A stretch of DNA of 64,000 nt, from positions 149,376 through 213,375 of the forward strand of contig JALSHV010000010.1 of the NCBI GenBank assembly GCA_026981975.1, in the 5' to 3' direction. This DNA is from Aquificaceae bacterium. GTDB lineage: Bacteria > Aquificota > Aquificia > Aquificales > Aquificaceae. Shown piece by piece: positions 53,871 through 63,634 of this stretch. A program made the translations under genes and the position numbers. Each line of letters starts with the position of its first letter. The stretch's first letter is position 1. Under the pieces are notes generated by a model. The model saw only the letters and a program-made list of their open reading frames with translations, searched no databases and had not been told where the DNA came from.

Positions 53871-55316
53871 ATGAAAGTGCCGGATAACTTACTTTACTCA
53901 ATTTTCCAGCAGCAGGACGAAAGGATAAGAAGAGAAATAGCCAGAAAAACTATAGAAATATCAACAGGGAGAAGGATACACAATTTATCCGATGATCCAC
54001 CTGCTACTTTTAACGTTATCAATCTTCGTCAGGAAATATCTCAGCTTTCACAGTTCTCCAAGAACAGATTGTTCGCTGATGTAAATTTAACCTACGCAGA
54101 CCTTACCTTAGAAAAAATGTCCAATAAAGTTAAGTGGTTGTATGTGAAAGCGGTTCAGGCAAAGAATGAAATACATACAGCGGATTCTCTTAGATCCCTT
54201 GCAGTTGAATTTACAGAGGCTATAGACTTTTTGTTGGACAGAGCTAATGAAAAACTGGGAGAAAACTATATATTTTCCGGATCTGCTCTTACTACAAAAC
54301 CCTTTGACTCTAACTTTAACTACTTAGGCTCCTCGGAGAGTTTTAACGTCCAGATAGATGAAGCAAACTTTACTGAAGTTTTTTTACCCGGTAATAGAGT
54401 TTTTGATACAAATGTTTACCAACTCAATACACTCTTTGATAATCCGTCATCTAATTTGGGTGTGTCGGGAACTATTACAGTTTCCTACAATACCACCACA
54501 GTAACAGCTGATTACGGTAGAGGAATATGGTATCTTACAGCAAAAGTTACTGATCCCGATGTCCCTCTTTCTTCCTATGGGCTTGACGGAGATCTTGTTC
54601 TATACGACAGTGGAATGAACGAAATTTCAAGGATAAACAACTACGGAAATATAAGCCTGAATGATCTTATAACTCAGATAAATACCACCTTCGGTGGTGA
54701 AAATATAACCGCTTCCCTTGTAAACAATCCCGACGGTAGCTACACACTAAGAGTAGAAGATACAGACGTTCCGCCTAATAACTTTATAACCGATACAGGA
54801 GAAAATATACTTGAAAACAACACTCTAAAAAATTTCGTAAAGATTTTCAATGCCCTTTCCCCTCCAGATTTAACCGCCTTCATGCACCAAGTTCCTGATG
54901 GGCGTTATACACTACGCCTTATACCCTCAGAAGCAGAAACCTTTATAAATATATCCTTTACAGGATCAGCCTTGGGAGATTTTTACACTCTCAATATTTT
55001 TCAACTTTTGGGAGAAGTAAAGGAAAAACTAAAATCAGCCTATTCCCCCGATGAATCAGACATTATGGCTATTCAAAGAAGTTACGATATTATAACCTCA
55101 AGACGTTCCGAAATAGGAAGTATTCTTTCACAGGTAAAGGCTCAGGAAAAGATTCAGGAAAACAAAATGGATATTCTCAGAAAACAAAAATCTGATAATG
55201 AGGACGCAGATCTTTCCGAGAGTATAATGGAATACACAAGATACAGAATGGCTTACGATGCTCTTATGAAAATAATAGCGGATACAAGGGATATGACAAT
55301 TTTAAAATATCTGTAA
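53871..55316 (+). CDS. flgL: Flagellar hook-associated protein 3
   Basis: RIRREIARKTIEISTGRRIHNLSDDPPA; NYIFSGSALTTKPF; C-terminal ESIMEYTRYRMAYDALMKIIADTRDMTIL. Confidence 0.92.
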   Translation: MKVPDNLLYSIFQQQDERIRREIARKTIEISTGRRIHNLSDDPPATFNVINLRQEISQLSQFSKNRLFADVNLTYADLTLEKMSNKVKWLYVKAVQAKNEIHTADSLRSLAVEFTEAIDFLLDRANEKLGENYIFSGSALTTKPFDSNFNYLGSSESFNVQIDEANFTEVFLPGNRVFDTNVYQLNTLFDNPSSNLGVSGTITVSYNTTTVTADYGRGIWYLTAKVTDPDVPLSSYGLDGDLVLYDSGMNEISRINNYGNISLNDLITQINTTFGGENITASLVNNPDGSYTLRVEDTDVPPNNFITDTGENILENNTLKNFVKIFNALSPPDLTAFMHQVPDGRYTLRLIPSEAETFINISFTGSALGDFYTLNIFQLLGEVKEKLKSAYSPDESDIMAIQRSYDIITSRRSEIGSILSQVKAQEKIQENKMDILRKQKSDNEDADLSESIMEYTRYRMAYDALMKIIADTRDMTILKYL

Positions 55317-55658
55317 TTATTCTTCCTCTGTGAAAGCGCTTAAGATGGTTTCAATTATAGATATTATTACAGATATTATATTCGCAGCAAGCGCGCCTTG
55401 TGCCAATCCTATGGCTTCTTTTGGATCACCTGAAAAGAAGAGGAAAAGAGCGGGTATAAGGTGAAGATCTGCTACAAGACTGGAAGCGAGCATCTCCGTA
55501 GAGAGAACTCTCCCTTCTCCTATTTTCAGAATAGTTGCAGCAAGATTAGTTGCTACTGTGATAACTAACTCGTAAGGATTAGGGCTAGTAATAAAGCTAA
55601 TGTTGGTGGTCAGAGCCATTAAAATGAAGAAATCTGTCACTATTTTCTTGTATCTCAT
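55317..55658 (-). CDS. Small membrane protein of unknown function
   Basis: Three hydrophobic segments over 113 aa; no motif recognised with confidence. Confidence 0.55.
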   Translation of the reverse strand: MRYKKIVTDFFILMALTTNISFITSPNPYELVITVATNLAATILKIGEGRVLSTEMLASSLVADLHLIPALFLFFSGDPKEAIGLAQGALAANIISVIISIIETILSAFTEEE

Positions 55659-55677
55659 GCTTTTACAAATAAAAAGT

Positions 55678-56808
55678 CTACCCTAAAATACGATAAGTTT
55701 CTTCCAGAAGTATCTTCTGAGCCTTTTTTAAGTTACGAGGTTGTCCGAAAATTATAAGAGTGTCTTCTTCTTCTATAACTGTTTCTCCGGAAACTGTTAC
55801 ATCTAAATAACCATCGGGTTTGCGTATGGCTATTATAGTTACCTTAAGCGCTCTTCTGAGATCTATATCTTTGAGTTTTTTACCAATTAAAGGAGATCCG
55901 GGTTCCACATGAAGTTCAAGTATATCTATATCCGTCTCTTCTCCGAAGGCGATTCTGTCAAATAGATCAGAAATAAAAGCGGAGCCGGTATGGAATATGT
56001 ATGCGGCGACTCTAGTAGCAAGCAGTTTACTGGGAATAAAAGCCTTATTAGCTCCCAGCTCCTCAAGTTTTTCAGCAGTTCCATCAGTGGAAGCAAAGGA
56101 GTATATGTAAAAATCTTCTCTAGAGGGTTTTATAAGGCGTGCGGTGACTATCACCGCTATATTCTTGGTGTCCTCACCCAGATTTACTATCATACCGCGA
56201 GCGTTTTTTATTCCTGCAGATAGTAAAACGGATCTTTTATAAGGTTCTTCTGTGATAAAGTATTTAATGTTGTGTTCTTGTAAGTATTTAAGAGCCTGCG
56301 GATTACTTTCAACAACAACAAATTCAATTTTTCTTTTTTTTAGAGTGCTTGCAAGCCATGCGGAGGTTTTATCGTAACCGCAAATAATATAATGTCCTTC
56401 CAAATTCTCTATTTCTCTAAGCATTTTTATTGCCCTGTAGAGGTTAATTATATCTTCCTTAAAGAATATCCTAACAATAACCGTAACTGATGTTGTAAAA
56501 ACCCCTATTCCCATAAGAGCTAAGAAAGAAGTAAAAATCCGCCCTATAAGAGTATCACTCCCACCGACAACCTCCCCGTATCCTATAGTGCCTATGGTTA
56601 TTACTGTCATGTAAAAGGAATTTATAAAGTCTCCTCCGGAGATTATCATATATCCTATTGTTCCTACTGTTATTGCTGTGTGAAGCATCATAAGAGGAAT
56701 TCTGAACTCCTTCAGAGTTTCTATGAAGCGGGTTTCGTAAATTTCTATGAGTCTTGGTTCCCTTTTCTTCTTAAGTTTACGCCTTATACGGGCTTTTAGC
56801 TTAGGCAT
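55678..56808 (-). CDS. Potassium channel protein with RCK (TrkA-N/TrkA-C) domains
   Basis: Pore TVITIGTIGYGEVVG; GHYIICGYDKTSAWLASTL; TrkA-C PLIGKKLKDIDLR. Confidence 0.92.
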   Translation of the reverse strand: MPKLKARIRRKLKKKREPRLIEIYETRFIETLKEFRIPLMMLHTAITVGTIGYMIISGGDFINSFYMTVITIGTIGYGEVVGGSDTLIGRIFTSFLALMGIGVFTTSVTVIVRIFFKEDIINLYRAIKMLREIENLEGHYIICGYDKTSAWLASTLKKRKIEFVVVESNPQALKYLQEHNIKYFITEEPYKRSVLLSAGIKNARGMIVNLGEDTKNIAVIVTARLIKPSREDFYIYSFASTDGTAEKLEELGANKAFIPSKLLATRVAAYIFHTGSAFISDLFDRIAFGEETDIDILELHVEPGSPLIGKKLKDIDLRRALKVTIIAIRKPDGYLDVTVSGETVIEEEDTLIIFGQPRNLKKAQKILLEETYRILG

Positions 56809-58270
56809 GGTTTAAGTCAAATATAACGGTCTTTATTTCAGTGTAATCCTCAACAGCAAAAGCAGGTCCCTCTCTTCCTATTCCAGAGTTCTTGAAGCCT
56901 CCGTATGGTTGATGATCCGCTCTGAAAGTAGGTCCTTCGTTTATAAGAACCCCTCCTACTTCAGCTTTCAGAATAAACTCCCAAGCTACATTTATATCCC
57001 TTGTAAAAACTCCCAGCTGAAGCCCGTATTCAGTGTTGTTTACCAAATTTAAAGCTTCTTCTATCTCCTTATAAGGATTAATTAAAACAATAGGAGCAAA
57101 AGCTTCCTCCTTAAATAGCTTGGTATCTGGTGGCACTAAACTTACAGCTGTTGGTTCAAAAAGAGCGGATTTTTCAGCACAAGCTATACCTCCTATTTCC
57201 AACTTAGCACCTGCGTTAACCGCTTCCTCTATCCACTCTCTTATTCTTAAAGTGTCTTCCTTACTTATCATTGGTCCTACATCTGTTTCTTCTTTCATGG
57301 GATCTCCTACTTTAAGTTTTTTTATTCTTTCTTTAAGTTTTTTTCTAAACTCTTCAAATAAATCCTCATGAACAAATACTCTCTGAACAGATATACAAAC
57401 TTGTCCGGCTATTGCGTAACCTCCTATAACTGTTTTTTCCACCGCCCTATCAATATCACCATCTTTGTGAAGAACTATTGCGGAATTTGAACCCAGCTCA
57501 AGAACTACTCTTTTTATTCCCGCCTGCTTAGTTATAATCTCCCCGATTTTCTTACTGCCGGTGAAGGAAACAACCCTTATATCAGGGTGGATCGTCATAG
57601 CCCTCCCTACGTCTCCGTATCCGGGTATAACGGAAATAGCGCGTGGCGGGAGACCTGCTTCTAAAAACGCTTCCGCCATCATAATAGGTGTAAGAGGTGT
57701 TCTTTCAGAAGGTTTAAGTATTACCGCATTTCCGCAAGCTAAAGCGGGTGCTACTTTATGCATGGAAAGGTTTAAGGGAAAGTTAAAAGGAGTTATGGCA
57801 GATACTATACCCACAGGCACTCTTATATAAAAACCTGTTTTTCCTACACCGTTTGGGTGAGCGTCCACGGGAAATGTTTTACCACCTATTCTTCTTGCTT
57901 CTTCCGCAGAAAAGAGAAGAGTTTGCACAGCTCTTGAAACTTCTGCCCGTGCTTCTTTGATAGTCTTTCCTACTTCCAAGACTAACGTTTTTGCAAATTC
58001 TTCTGCTTTGTTTTCTATTATCTGAGCTGTCCTTTTGAGAATTTCATAGCGCTGATAAGCGGTTAAACTTGAAATTTCCCTGAATCCTTCTTTAGCAAGC
58101 TCCACCGCTTTAGTAACATCTTCTTCTGTTCCTCTGGGGACTTTACCGATTACCTCTCCTGTATAGGGATATACTACTTGAAGTTTCTCCTTTCTATCTT
58201 CCCGATAGCCTCCTATGATCATTTTCATTTCCCGCATTTGAACTGCCTCCCTTTTCAATTTCAATTTCAA
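56801..58270 (-). CDS. NAD(P)-dependent aldehyde dehydrogenase
   Basis: ITPFNFPLNLSMHKVAPALACGNAVILKPSERTPL; VSFTGSKKIG; LELGSNSAIVL; GQVCISVQRVFV. Confidence 0.94.
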   Translation of the reverse strand: MKLKLKREAVQMREMKMIIGGYREDRKEKLQVVYPYTGEVIGKVPRGTEEDVTKAVELAKEGFREISSLTAYQRYEILKRTAQIIENKAEEFAKTLVLEVGKTIKEARAEVSRAVQTLLFSAEEARRIGGKTFPVDAHPNGVGKTGFYIRVPVGIVSAITPFNFPLNLSMHKVAPALACGNAVILKPSERTPLTPIMMAEAFLEAGLPPRAISVIPGYGDVGRAMTIHPDIRVVSFTGSKKIGEIITKQAGIKRVVLELGSNSAIVLHKDGDIDRAVEKTVIGGYAIAGQVCISVQRVFVHEDLFEEFRKKLKERIKKLKVGDPMKEETDVGPMISKEDTLRIREWIEEAVNAGAKLEIGGIACAEKSALFEPTAVSLVPPDTKLFKEEAFAPIVLINPYKEIEEALNLVNNTEYGLQLGVFTRDINVAWEFILKAEVGGVLINEGPTFRADHQPYGGFKNSGIGREGPAFAVEDYTEIKTVIFDLNHA

Positions 58271-58285
58271 AATAATACTGTAATT

Positions 58286-59620
58286 CTATGAGTGACGTTT
58301 GATTTCTCTTCTGAAAGCCAAATAGAGCAAGACAGCTCTTAAAAACATTTCCACCGTCATAAATCCCCAGGGAATTAAAGGGGAAGGAAAGAACTTTAAA
58401 AGAATATAAGAAGGTATTATCCTAAAAAGCCAAAAGGAACCTGTATTGACCACAAGAGGAATAGTAGTTCTACCCATACCCTTAAGTGCTCCGGAGTGAA
58501 TTACAGCAATAGCCATAGGGATCTGGGAAACTCCCACGATTATTAAATAGTAAACCGCCCAATTTATGACCTCTTTATCTCTGCTAAAAGGAAGGACAAG
58601 ATAGGGAGCAAAAATTATAAGCACAATACCGAGAATTCCCATAAAAACAGCAGTTAAAAACGCTGTGAACCTTACACCGTATTCAAGTCCTTTTATATTC
58701 CTTGCACCGAAGTTCTGACCGGATATTACAGTGCTGGCAACCATAAAGCCGAATCCTACCATAAAGGATATACTTTCAACTCTCAAACCTACTTGATGAG
58801 CTGCAAGCACTTTATCCCCAAAGCTTGCCAGAAAACCCACAAAGACGTTAAAGGAAAAACTGGAAATGGCTCTCTCCACACCTGTAGGTAATCCTATTCT
58901 TAGGAGTTTTACAAAAACATGAAGATTCGGCTTTTCTTTTAAAGGAAAAGGCTTTCTTAGTTTTAAAAAAACGTATAAATAAATAACAAAAGCAACAGAC
59001 TCCGCTACAACTATACCCCACGATGCACCCTGAATACCCAATTCTGGCAAACCTAACTTACCGTATATCAAACAGTAAGCTGTGCTTACGTTTACCACAT
59101 TCATTAAAAGAGCTACTTTCATGGGAGTTTTCGTGTCTCCCGAACCGTTAAAGCTTGCGTAAAAGGTATTTGTTATAAAACCTACAACGATGAACCAAAA
59201 AAGAGGTGTTAGATAAACCTCTGAGAGTTTTAAGACTTCCTCACTTGCTCCGAGTATGCTCATCAGTAGCAAAACAAGATCCTTACCGATAAAGATCAAG
59301 GGAAGCGCTATAAAAATGGAAATTAAAATTCCTGCAAGAAGAACAGGTGAAGGATCTTTTCCAGCTCCCACATATTGAGCCACTAAAACACTGGTGCCGG
59401 TATAGGAAACAGCCATCAGAGAGTATATGAACCACAACAAACTCATACTAAAACCCACCGCAGCAACTGCAGAAGGGGATATTCCCGACACAAGGATAAG
59501 AGCAAACATACTTTCCACCGAGTAAAGGAGATTAACCACAATAATGGGTGATGCGAGTTTGAGAATTATCTTGACATTCTGTTTCTTAGATGCAGAGGGT
59601 TCAAGAAGAATTTTCTTCAT
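58286..59620 (-). CDS. MATE-family efflux transporter
   Basis: 12-TM pattern; ASFNGSGDTKTPM; IRIGLPTGVERAI-like LRIGLPTGVERAISSF; GALKGMGRTTIPL. Confidence 0.92.
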   Translation of the reverse strand: MKKILLEPSASKKQNVKIILKLASPIIVVNLLYSVESMFALILVSGISPSAVAAVGFSMSLLWFIYSLMAVSYTGTSVLVAQYVGAGKDPSPVLLAGILISIFIALPLIFIGKDLVLLLMSILGASEEVLKLSEVYLTPLFWFIVVGFITNTFYASFNGSGDTKTPMKVALLMNVVNVSTAYCLIYGKLGLPELGIQGASWGIVVAESVAFVIYLYVFLKLRKPFPLKEKPNLHVFVKLLRIGLPTGVERAISSFSFNVFVGFLASFGDKVLAAHQVGLRVESISFMVGFGFMVASTVISGQNFGARNIKGLEYGVRFTAFLTAVFMGILGIVLIIFAPYLVLPFSRDKEVINWAVYYLIIVGVSQIPMAIAVIHSGALKGMGRTTIPLVVNTGSFWLFRIIPSYILLKFFPSPLIPWGFMTVEMFLRAVLLYLAFRREIKRHS

Positions 59621-59628
59621 TATGAATA

Positions 59629-60411
59629 TTATTTTTCAAAGGGTTTACAAAGCAGATAAGCATGAGTTGCAAAACTAAAGTAAAGCAGAGCAGATCCGTA
59701 AATAAGAGCAAGTCCAAAGGGAGACGTTACAGGGTGCAGGGTGAGAATTCCTCCACTTATTATAAGTATGAAAGCGGTTATCATAAAAGCAAAATACATC
59801 TTCACATAATCTAACCTTAAGGTTGCTTTGAAAAAATCGTAATTGAAAACCTTAAAAACTCCTTTAAAAGCGGAAAGAAAATTCTCCTGTTGCAGTGTAT
59901 ATCCGTAAGCAACAGGAGCAACCCATATAACCACTAAGAAAACGATTAAGAGCAAGAGTATTCCTATAAAAAGAACAGGATCTATTTGACTTTCCACTTG
60001 CGGAGGTTTTTCACCTTTCAGAATAAATTCCGTAAAGTCACTTCCAAAGGAAGCGATACCTATCATTATAATACAGAATTGGAAAATAAAAGCAAGTATA
60101 AAAGTTCCCACAAATGCTCCCAAAGCGGTATCAGGATAAGAAAGTAAAAGCTCAGAGAAGGAAGTTCTTTTTATCCTATCCTCAAAAGATTGTAAATCGT
60201 CTTTATTTTCTAATATCGCTCTGTTCAAGTAAGCTCCTACGGAAAAAAGACTTATCTGCCACAGCATAGCAAAGAAGAAACCTACAATTGGGAAAGCGGA
60301 TAGCAAGAGTAGAGCCAAGGAATACATTAAGAAAAAAACGTGAACAACAGGATTAGAAATAATGCTTCTCCAGAAGTAAATCAGAACATTCCTAAAATTA
60401 GGACTGGACAT
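59629..60411 (-). CDS. Multi-TM membrane protein of unknown function
   Basis: Several TM helices over 260 aa. Confidence 0.6.
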   Translation of the reverse strand: MSSPNFRNVLIYFWRSIISNPVVHVFFLMYSLALLLLSAFPIVGFFFAMLWQISLFSVGAYLNRAILENKDDLQSFEDRIKRTSFSELLLSYPDTALGAFVGTFILAFIFQFCIIMIGIASFGSDFTEFILKGEKPPQVESQIDPVLFIGILLLLIVFLVVIWVAPVAYGYTLQQENFLSAFKGVFKVFNYDFFKATLRLDYVKMYFAFMITAFILIISGGILTLHPVTSPFGLALIYGSALLYFSFATHAYLLCKPFEK

Positions 60412-60440
60412 CTTCCTTACACCTGCTATTCTAAAATTAA

Positions 60441-61211
60441 ATGGTTGTAGCTATTTTAACCGACTTTGGAACAGCAGATGGGTTCGTATCAGCTATGAAA
60501 GGGGTTATTCTTTCAGTAAATCCTTCCGTCTCTATTGTTGACATATCCCATGAAGTTCAACCCTTTGATATAATGGAAGGTGCTTTAATTCTCAAGGCTC
60601 ATTACAGATACTTTCCCAAGGGAACGATTTTCATAGCAGTTGTAGATCCCGGCGTAGGTTCGGAAAGATTACCACTGGCAATAAAGTGTGGTTCTTATTT
60701 CTTTGTAGGTCCGGATAACGGTATTATGGATCTTGTCCTTAAAGATATAAAAGAACCGCCTTCGGCGGTTGTTATAGAAAACAAAGGTGTAATTCTTCCG
60801 AGAATAAACAATACCTTTCACGGAAGAGATATATTTGCACCAGCAGCAGCGTTTTTGAGTAAGGGTGAAAAGTTAGAAAATTTAGGATCTTCTTATAGAT
60901 ACAACTTCAAACTGAAATTTCCCGACGCACAGATTGAAGAAAACCGTATATTAGGAGAGATAATCTACTTTGACAGATTCGGTAACGCGGTTACCAATAT
61001 TCCCTGTGGTAATTTCAGATGCGGAATGTTCAGGGAGGAAATAATCAAAGTAGTATCCCACTTTCAGGCAGGTGAAAGGGGAAAACTCAATCTAACCTGC
61101 GGAAGTTTCGGTTTCATGGAACTCTTTGTTCCTATGGAAAATGCAAAAGAGTTGTTCAATCTCAGAAAGGGAGAAAAAGTTAAAGTATTCGGTAAGAAGA
61201 CGTGTCTTTAA
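60441..61211 (+). CDS. S-adenosyl-L-methionine hydroxide adenosyltransferase family (DUF62)
   Basis: VAILTDFGTADGFVSAMKGVI; VVDPGVGSERLPLAIK; GPDNGIMDLVL; FHGRDIFAPAAAFL. Confidence 0.93.
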   Translation: MVVAILTDFGTADGFVSAMKGVILSVNPSVSIVDISHEVQPFDIMEGALILKAHYRYFPKGTIFIAVVDPGVGSERLPLAIKCGSYFFVGPDNGIMDLVLKDIKEPPSAVVIENKGVILPRINNTFHGRDIFAPAAAFLSKGEKLENLGSSYRYNFKLKFPDAQIEENRILGEIIYFDRFGNAVTNIPCGNFRCGMFREEIIKVVSHFQAGERGKLNLTCGSFGFMELFVPMENAKELFNLRKGEKVKVFGKKTCL

Positions 61212-61238
61212 GGAAAGTTACTATACAATATTTTTCCT

Positions 61239-62948
61239 ATGAGATGGAGTCGTTACTTTCTTTATACTTCTAAGGAAGATCCTGCAGATGCGGAAGCTCC
61301 TTCCCATCGCCTTTTGCTCAAAGCGGGTTTTATAAAACAGGTTTCCGCAGGTATATACGAAATCCTACCAGCGGGTTGGAGGGTTTTGAAAAAAATAGAA
61401 AACACTGTCAGAGAAGAGATGGACAAAAGTGGTGCTCAGGAATTGTTGCTGACTGTTTTAAACCCCGCGGAGTTATGGAAGGAAACGGGAAGGTGGGATA
61501 CTTACGGAAGCGAACTTTTTCGCCTAAAAGACAGAAACGAGCGAGAATACTGCTTAGGACCTACTCATGAAGAAGAGATAACTGATTTAGTGAGAAAATA
61601 CGTTCATTCTTATCGCCAGCTTCCCCTTATCCTCTATCAAATACAAGTAAAGTTCAGAGATGAAAAAAGACCCAGATTTGGTTTGATAAGAGGCAGAGAA
61701 TTTCTCATGAAAGACGCTTACTCTTTTGACAGAGACGAAGAAAGTGCAAAAATGTCTTATGAATCTATGAAATACACCTACGAAAGAATATTTAAAAAAC
61801 TGAACTTAGAAACCGTTACCGCACAGGCAAGTGTGGGACAAATAGGTGGTAGCTACTCCCACGAATTCATAGCCTTTACAGAATACGGGGAAGCAAGAGT
61901 GGGATTTTGCAAAGAGTGCGGATACGCTGCTAATGCCGAAATAATTCCCCTTAAACAAATACTTCATTCTGCTGAAAAAGAAAAACCTATTAAAAAAGTC
62001 CCAACACCAGGAGTGAAAACCATAGAAGAACTTTCCAACTTCCTTGGTATTCCTCCGGAAAAAATAATGAAAGCTGTTTTATACATAACAAACGAAAACA
62101 AGCCTTTACTTGTGCTTATAAGAGGAGACAGAGAAGTAGATGAAAACAAACTGGAAGCTGTTTTAGGAACAGACGAATTTCGTCTGGCTCAAGACGATGA
62201 GGTTAGGCATATACTCAAAACGGAAAAGGGATTCATAGGAATTTTTAACCTACCTCCTCACGTGGAAGTTTTATGGGACAATTCCCTTTACGGTGTAAAG
62301 AATTTAGTAGTTGCCCTTAATGAACCTGACTATCATTACATAAATGTAAACCCCGGCAGAGATTTCACTTACGGTGATTTTGTTGATATAGCAGAAGTAA
62401 AAGCAGGAGATCCCTGCCCGCAGTGTAGTAAACCTTTAGAAGTTAAAAAAGGACTTGAAGTAGGACATATATTTTTATTAGGAACACGCTATTCAGAACC
62501 CATGAGAGCTTATTTCACCGATAGTGATGGAAAGGAAAAGGCTTTTGTAATGGGTTGTTACGGTATTGGTATATCTCGCATAATGGCAGCTTTAGTAGAT
62601 CAGCATCACGATGAAAAAGGTATAAAATGGCCTTTGAGTGTAGCTCCCTTTGAACTTGAGATACTGTGCCTTAATATGTCTGACGAAGCCATAAGAAAAA
62701 CAGCAGAAGCTTTATACAAAGAAGCATTGGAAAAGAATATTGAAGTTCTCTTTGATGATAGAGAGGAAACTGCGGGTTTTAAATTTGCCGATGCTGATCT
62801 TATTGGAATTCCGTATCGTATAGTGGTAGGGAAAAAAGTAAAAGAAGGAAGGGTAGAAATTCAGGAAAGAAATACAGGAAATAAGCAGGACATTCCTATA
62901 AGTAATGCTATTTCCTATGTTTTGAAGTTGATAGGAAAAGAAAAATGA
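61239..62948 (+). CDS. proS: Prolyl-tRNA synthetase
   Basis: SHRLLLKAGFIKQVSAGIYEILPAGWRVLKKIE; LGPTHEEEITDLV; GCYGIGISRIMAAL. Confidence 0.97.
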   Translation: MRWSRYFLYTSKEDPADAEAPSHRLLLKAGFIKQVSAGIYEILPAGWRVLKKIENTVREEMDKSGAQELLLTVLNPAELWKETGRWDTYGSELFRLKDRNEREYCLGPTHEEEITDLVRKYVHSYRQLPLILYQIQVKFRDEKRPRFGLIRGREFLMKDAYSFDRDEESAKMSYESMKYTYERIFKKLNLETVTAQASVGQIGGSYSHEFIAFTEYGEARVGFCKECGYAANAEIIPLKQILHSAEKEKPIKKVPTPGVKTIEELSNFLGIPPEKIMKAVLYITNENKPLLVLIRGDREVDENKLEAVLGTDEFRLAQDDEVRHILKTEKGFIGIFNLPPHVEVLWDNSLYGVKNLVVALNEPDYHYINVNPGRDFTYGDFVDIAEVKAGDPCPQCSKPLEVKKGLEVGHIFLLGTRYSEPMRAYFTDSDGKEKAFVMGCYGIGISRIMAALVDQHHDEKGIKWPLSVAPFELEILCLNMSDEAIRKTAEALYKEALEKNIEVLFDDREETAGFKFADADLIGIPYRIVVGKKVKEGRVEIQERNTGNKQDIPISNAISYVLKLIGKEK

Positions 62949-63628
62949 AATTTGCAGTTTGTGTTTTTCCCGGTTCTAATTGTGATTATGATACTTACTA
63001 TGTTATAAGGGATCTTTTAGAAAAAAAAGTAGATTTTGTTTATTACAATCAGAAAGATCTTTCATCTTATGACTGTGTTGTCCTACCAGGTGGATTTTCC
63101 TTTGGAGACTACCTCAGGCCCGGAGCTCTTGCGGCAAGAACTCCACTTGCTCAAGCAATAGTAGATTTTGCACTTAAAGGAAAATTAGTTCTAGGTATAT
63201 GCAATGGTTTTCAGATATTAACGGAATTAGAACTTCTGCCGGGAGCTTTGCTTCCTAATTCAAGTTTAAAGTTTATATGTAGAGATGTTTACTTGAAAGT
63301 TGAAAACGCAAATACACCCCTTACCAAGAAACTTGAAGAGGGAGAAATTCTGCGTATCCCCATAGCTCATCATGATGGGAGATACTACGTTCCACAGGAA
63401 ACTCTTAAGGAAATGGAAGAAAGAAATCAAATCCTGTTTCGCTACACAGACGAGAAGGGTATTACTTCCGAGCTTGCAAATCCTAACGGTTCTGTAGCAC
63501 ATATAGCAGGTGTTATGAATAAAGACAAAAATGTTTTCGGTATGATGCCACACCCTGAAAGAGCCTCGGAAGACATTCTTGGTAGTCACGATGGTCTTAT
63601 GCTGTGGTATTCACTTATAAGTGAGTGA
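62945..63628 (+). CDS. purQ: Phosphoribosylformylglycinamidine synthase glutaminase subunit
   Basis: FAVCVFPGSNCDYDTYYVI; VLPGGFSFGDYLRPGALAA; LGICNGFQILTELELLPGALLPN; MMPHPERA. Confidence 0.96.
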   Translation: MKFAVCVFPGSNCDYDTYYVIRDLLEKKVDFVYYNQKDLSSYDCVVLPGGFSFGDYLRPGALAARTPLAQAIVDFALKGKLVLGICNGFQILTELELLPGALLPNSSLKFICRDVYLKVENANTPLTKKLEEGEILRIPIAHHDGRYYVPQETLKEMEERNQILFRYTDEKGITSELANPNGSVAHIAGVMNKDKNVFGMMPHPERASEDILGSHDGLMLWYSLISE

Positions 63629-63634
63629 ATTCGT

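Noticed and set aside
60752-60773. AACCGCC-TTCG-GCGGTT stable UUCG hairpin as an internal terminator
   Set aside because: Lies within the well-supported DUF62 coding sequence and lacks a U tract; parsimoniously coding.
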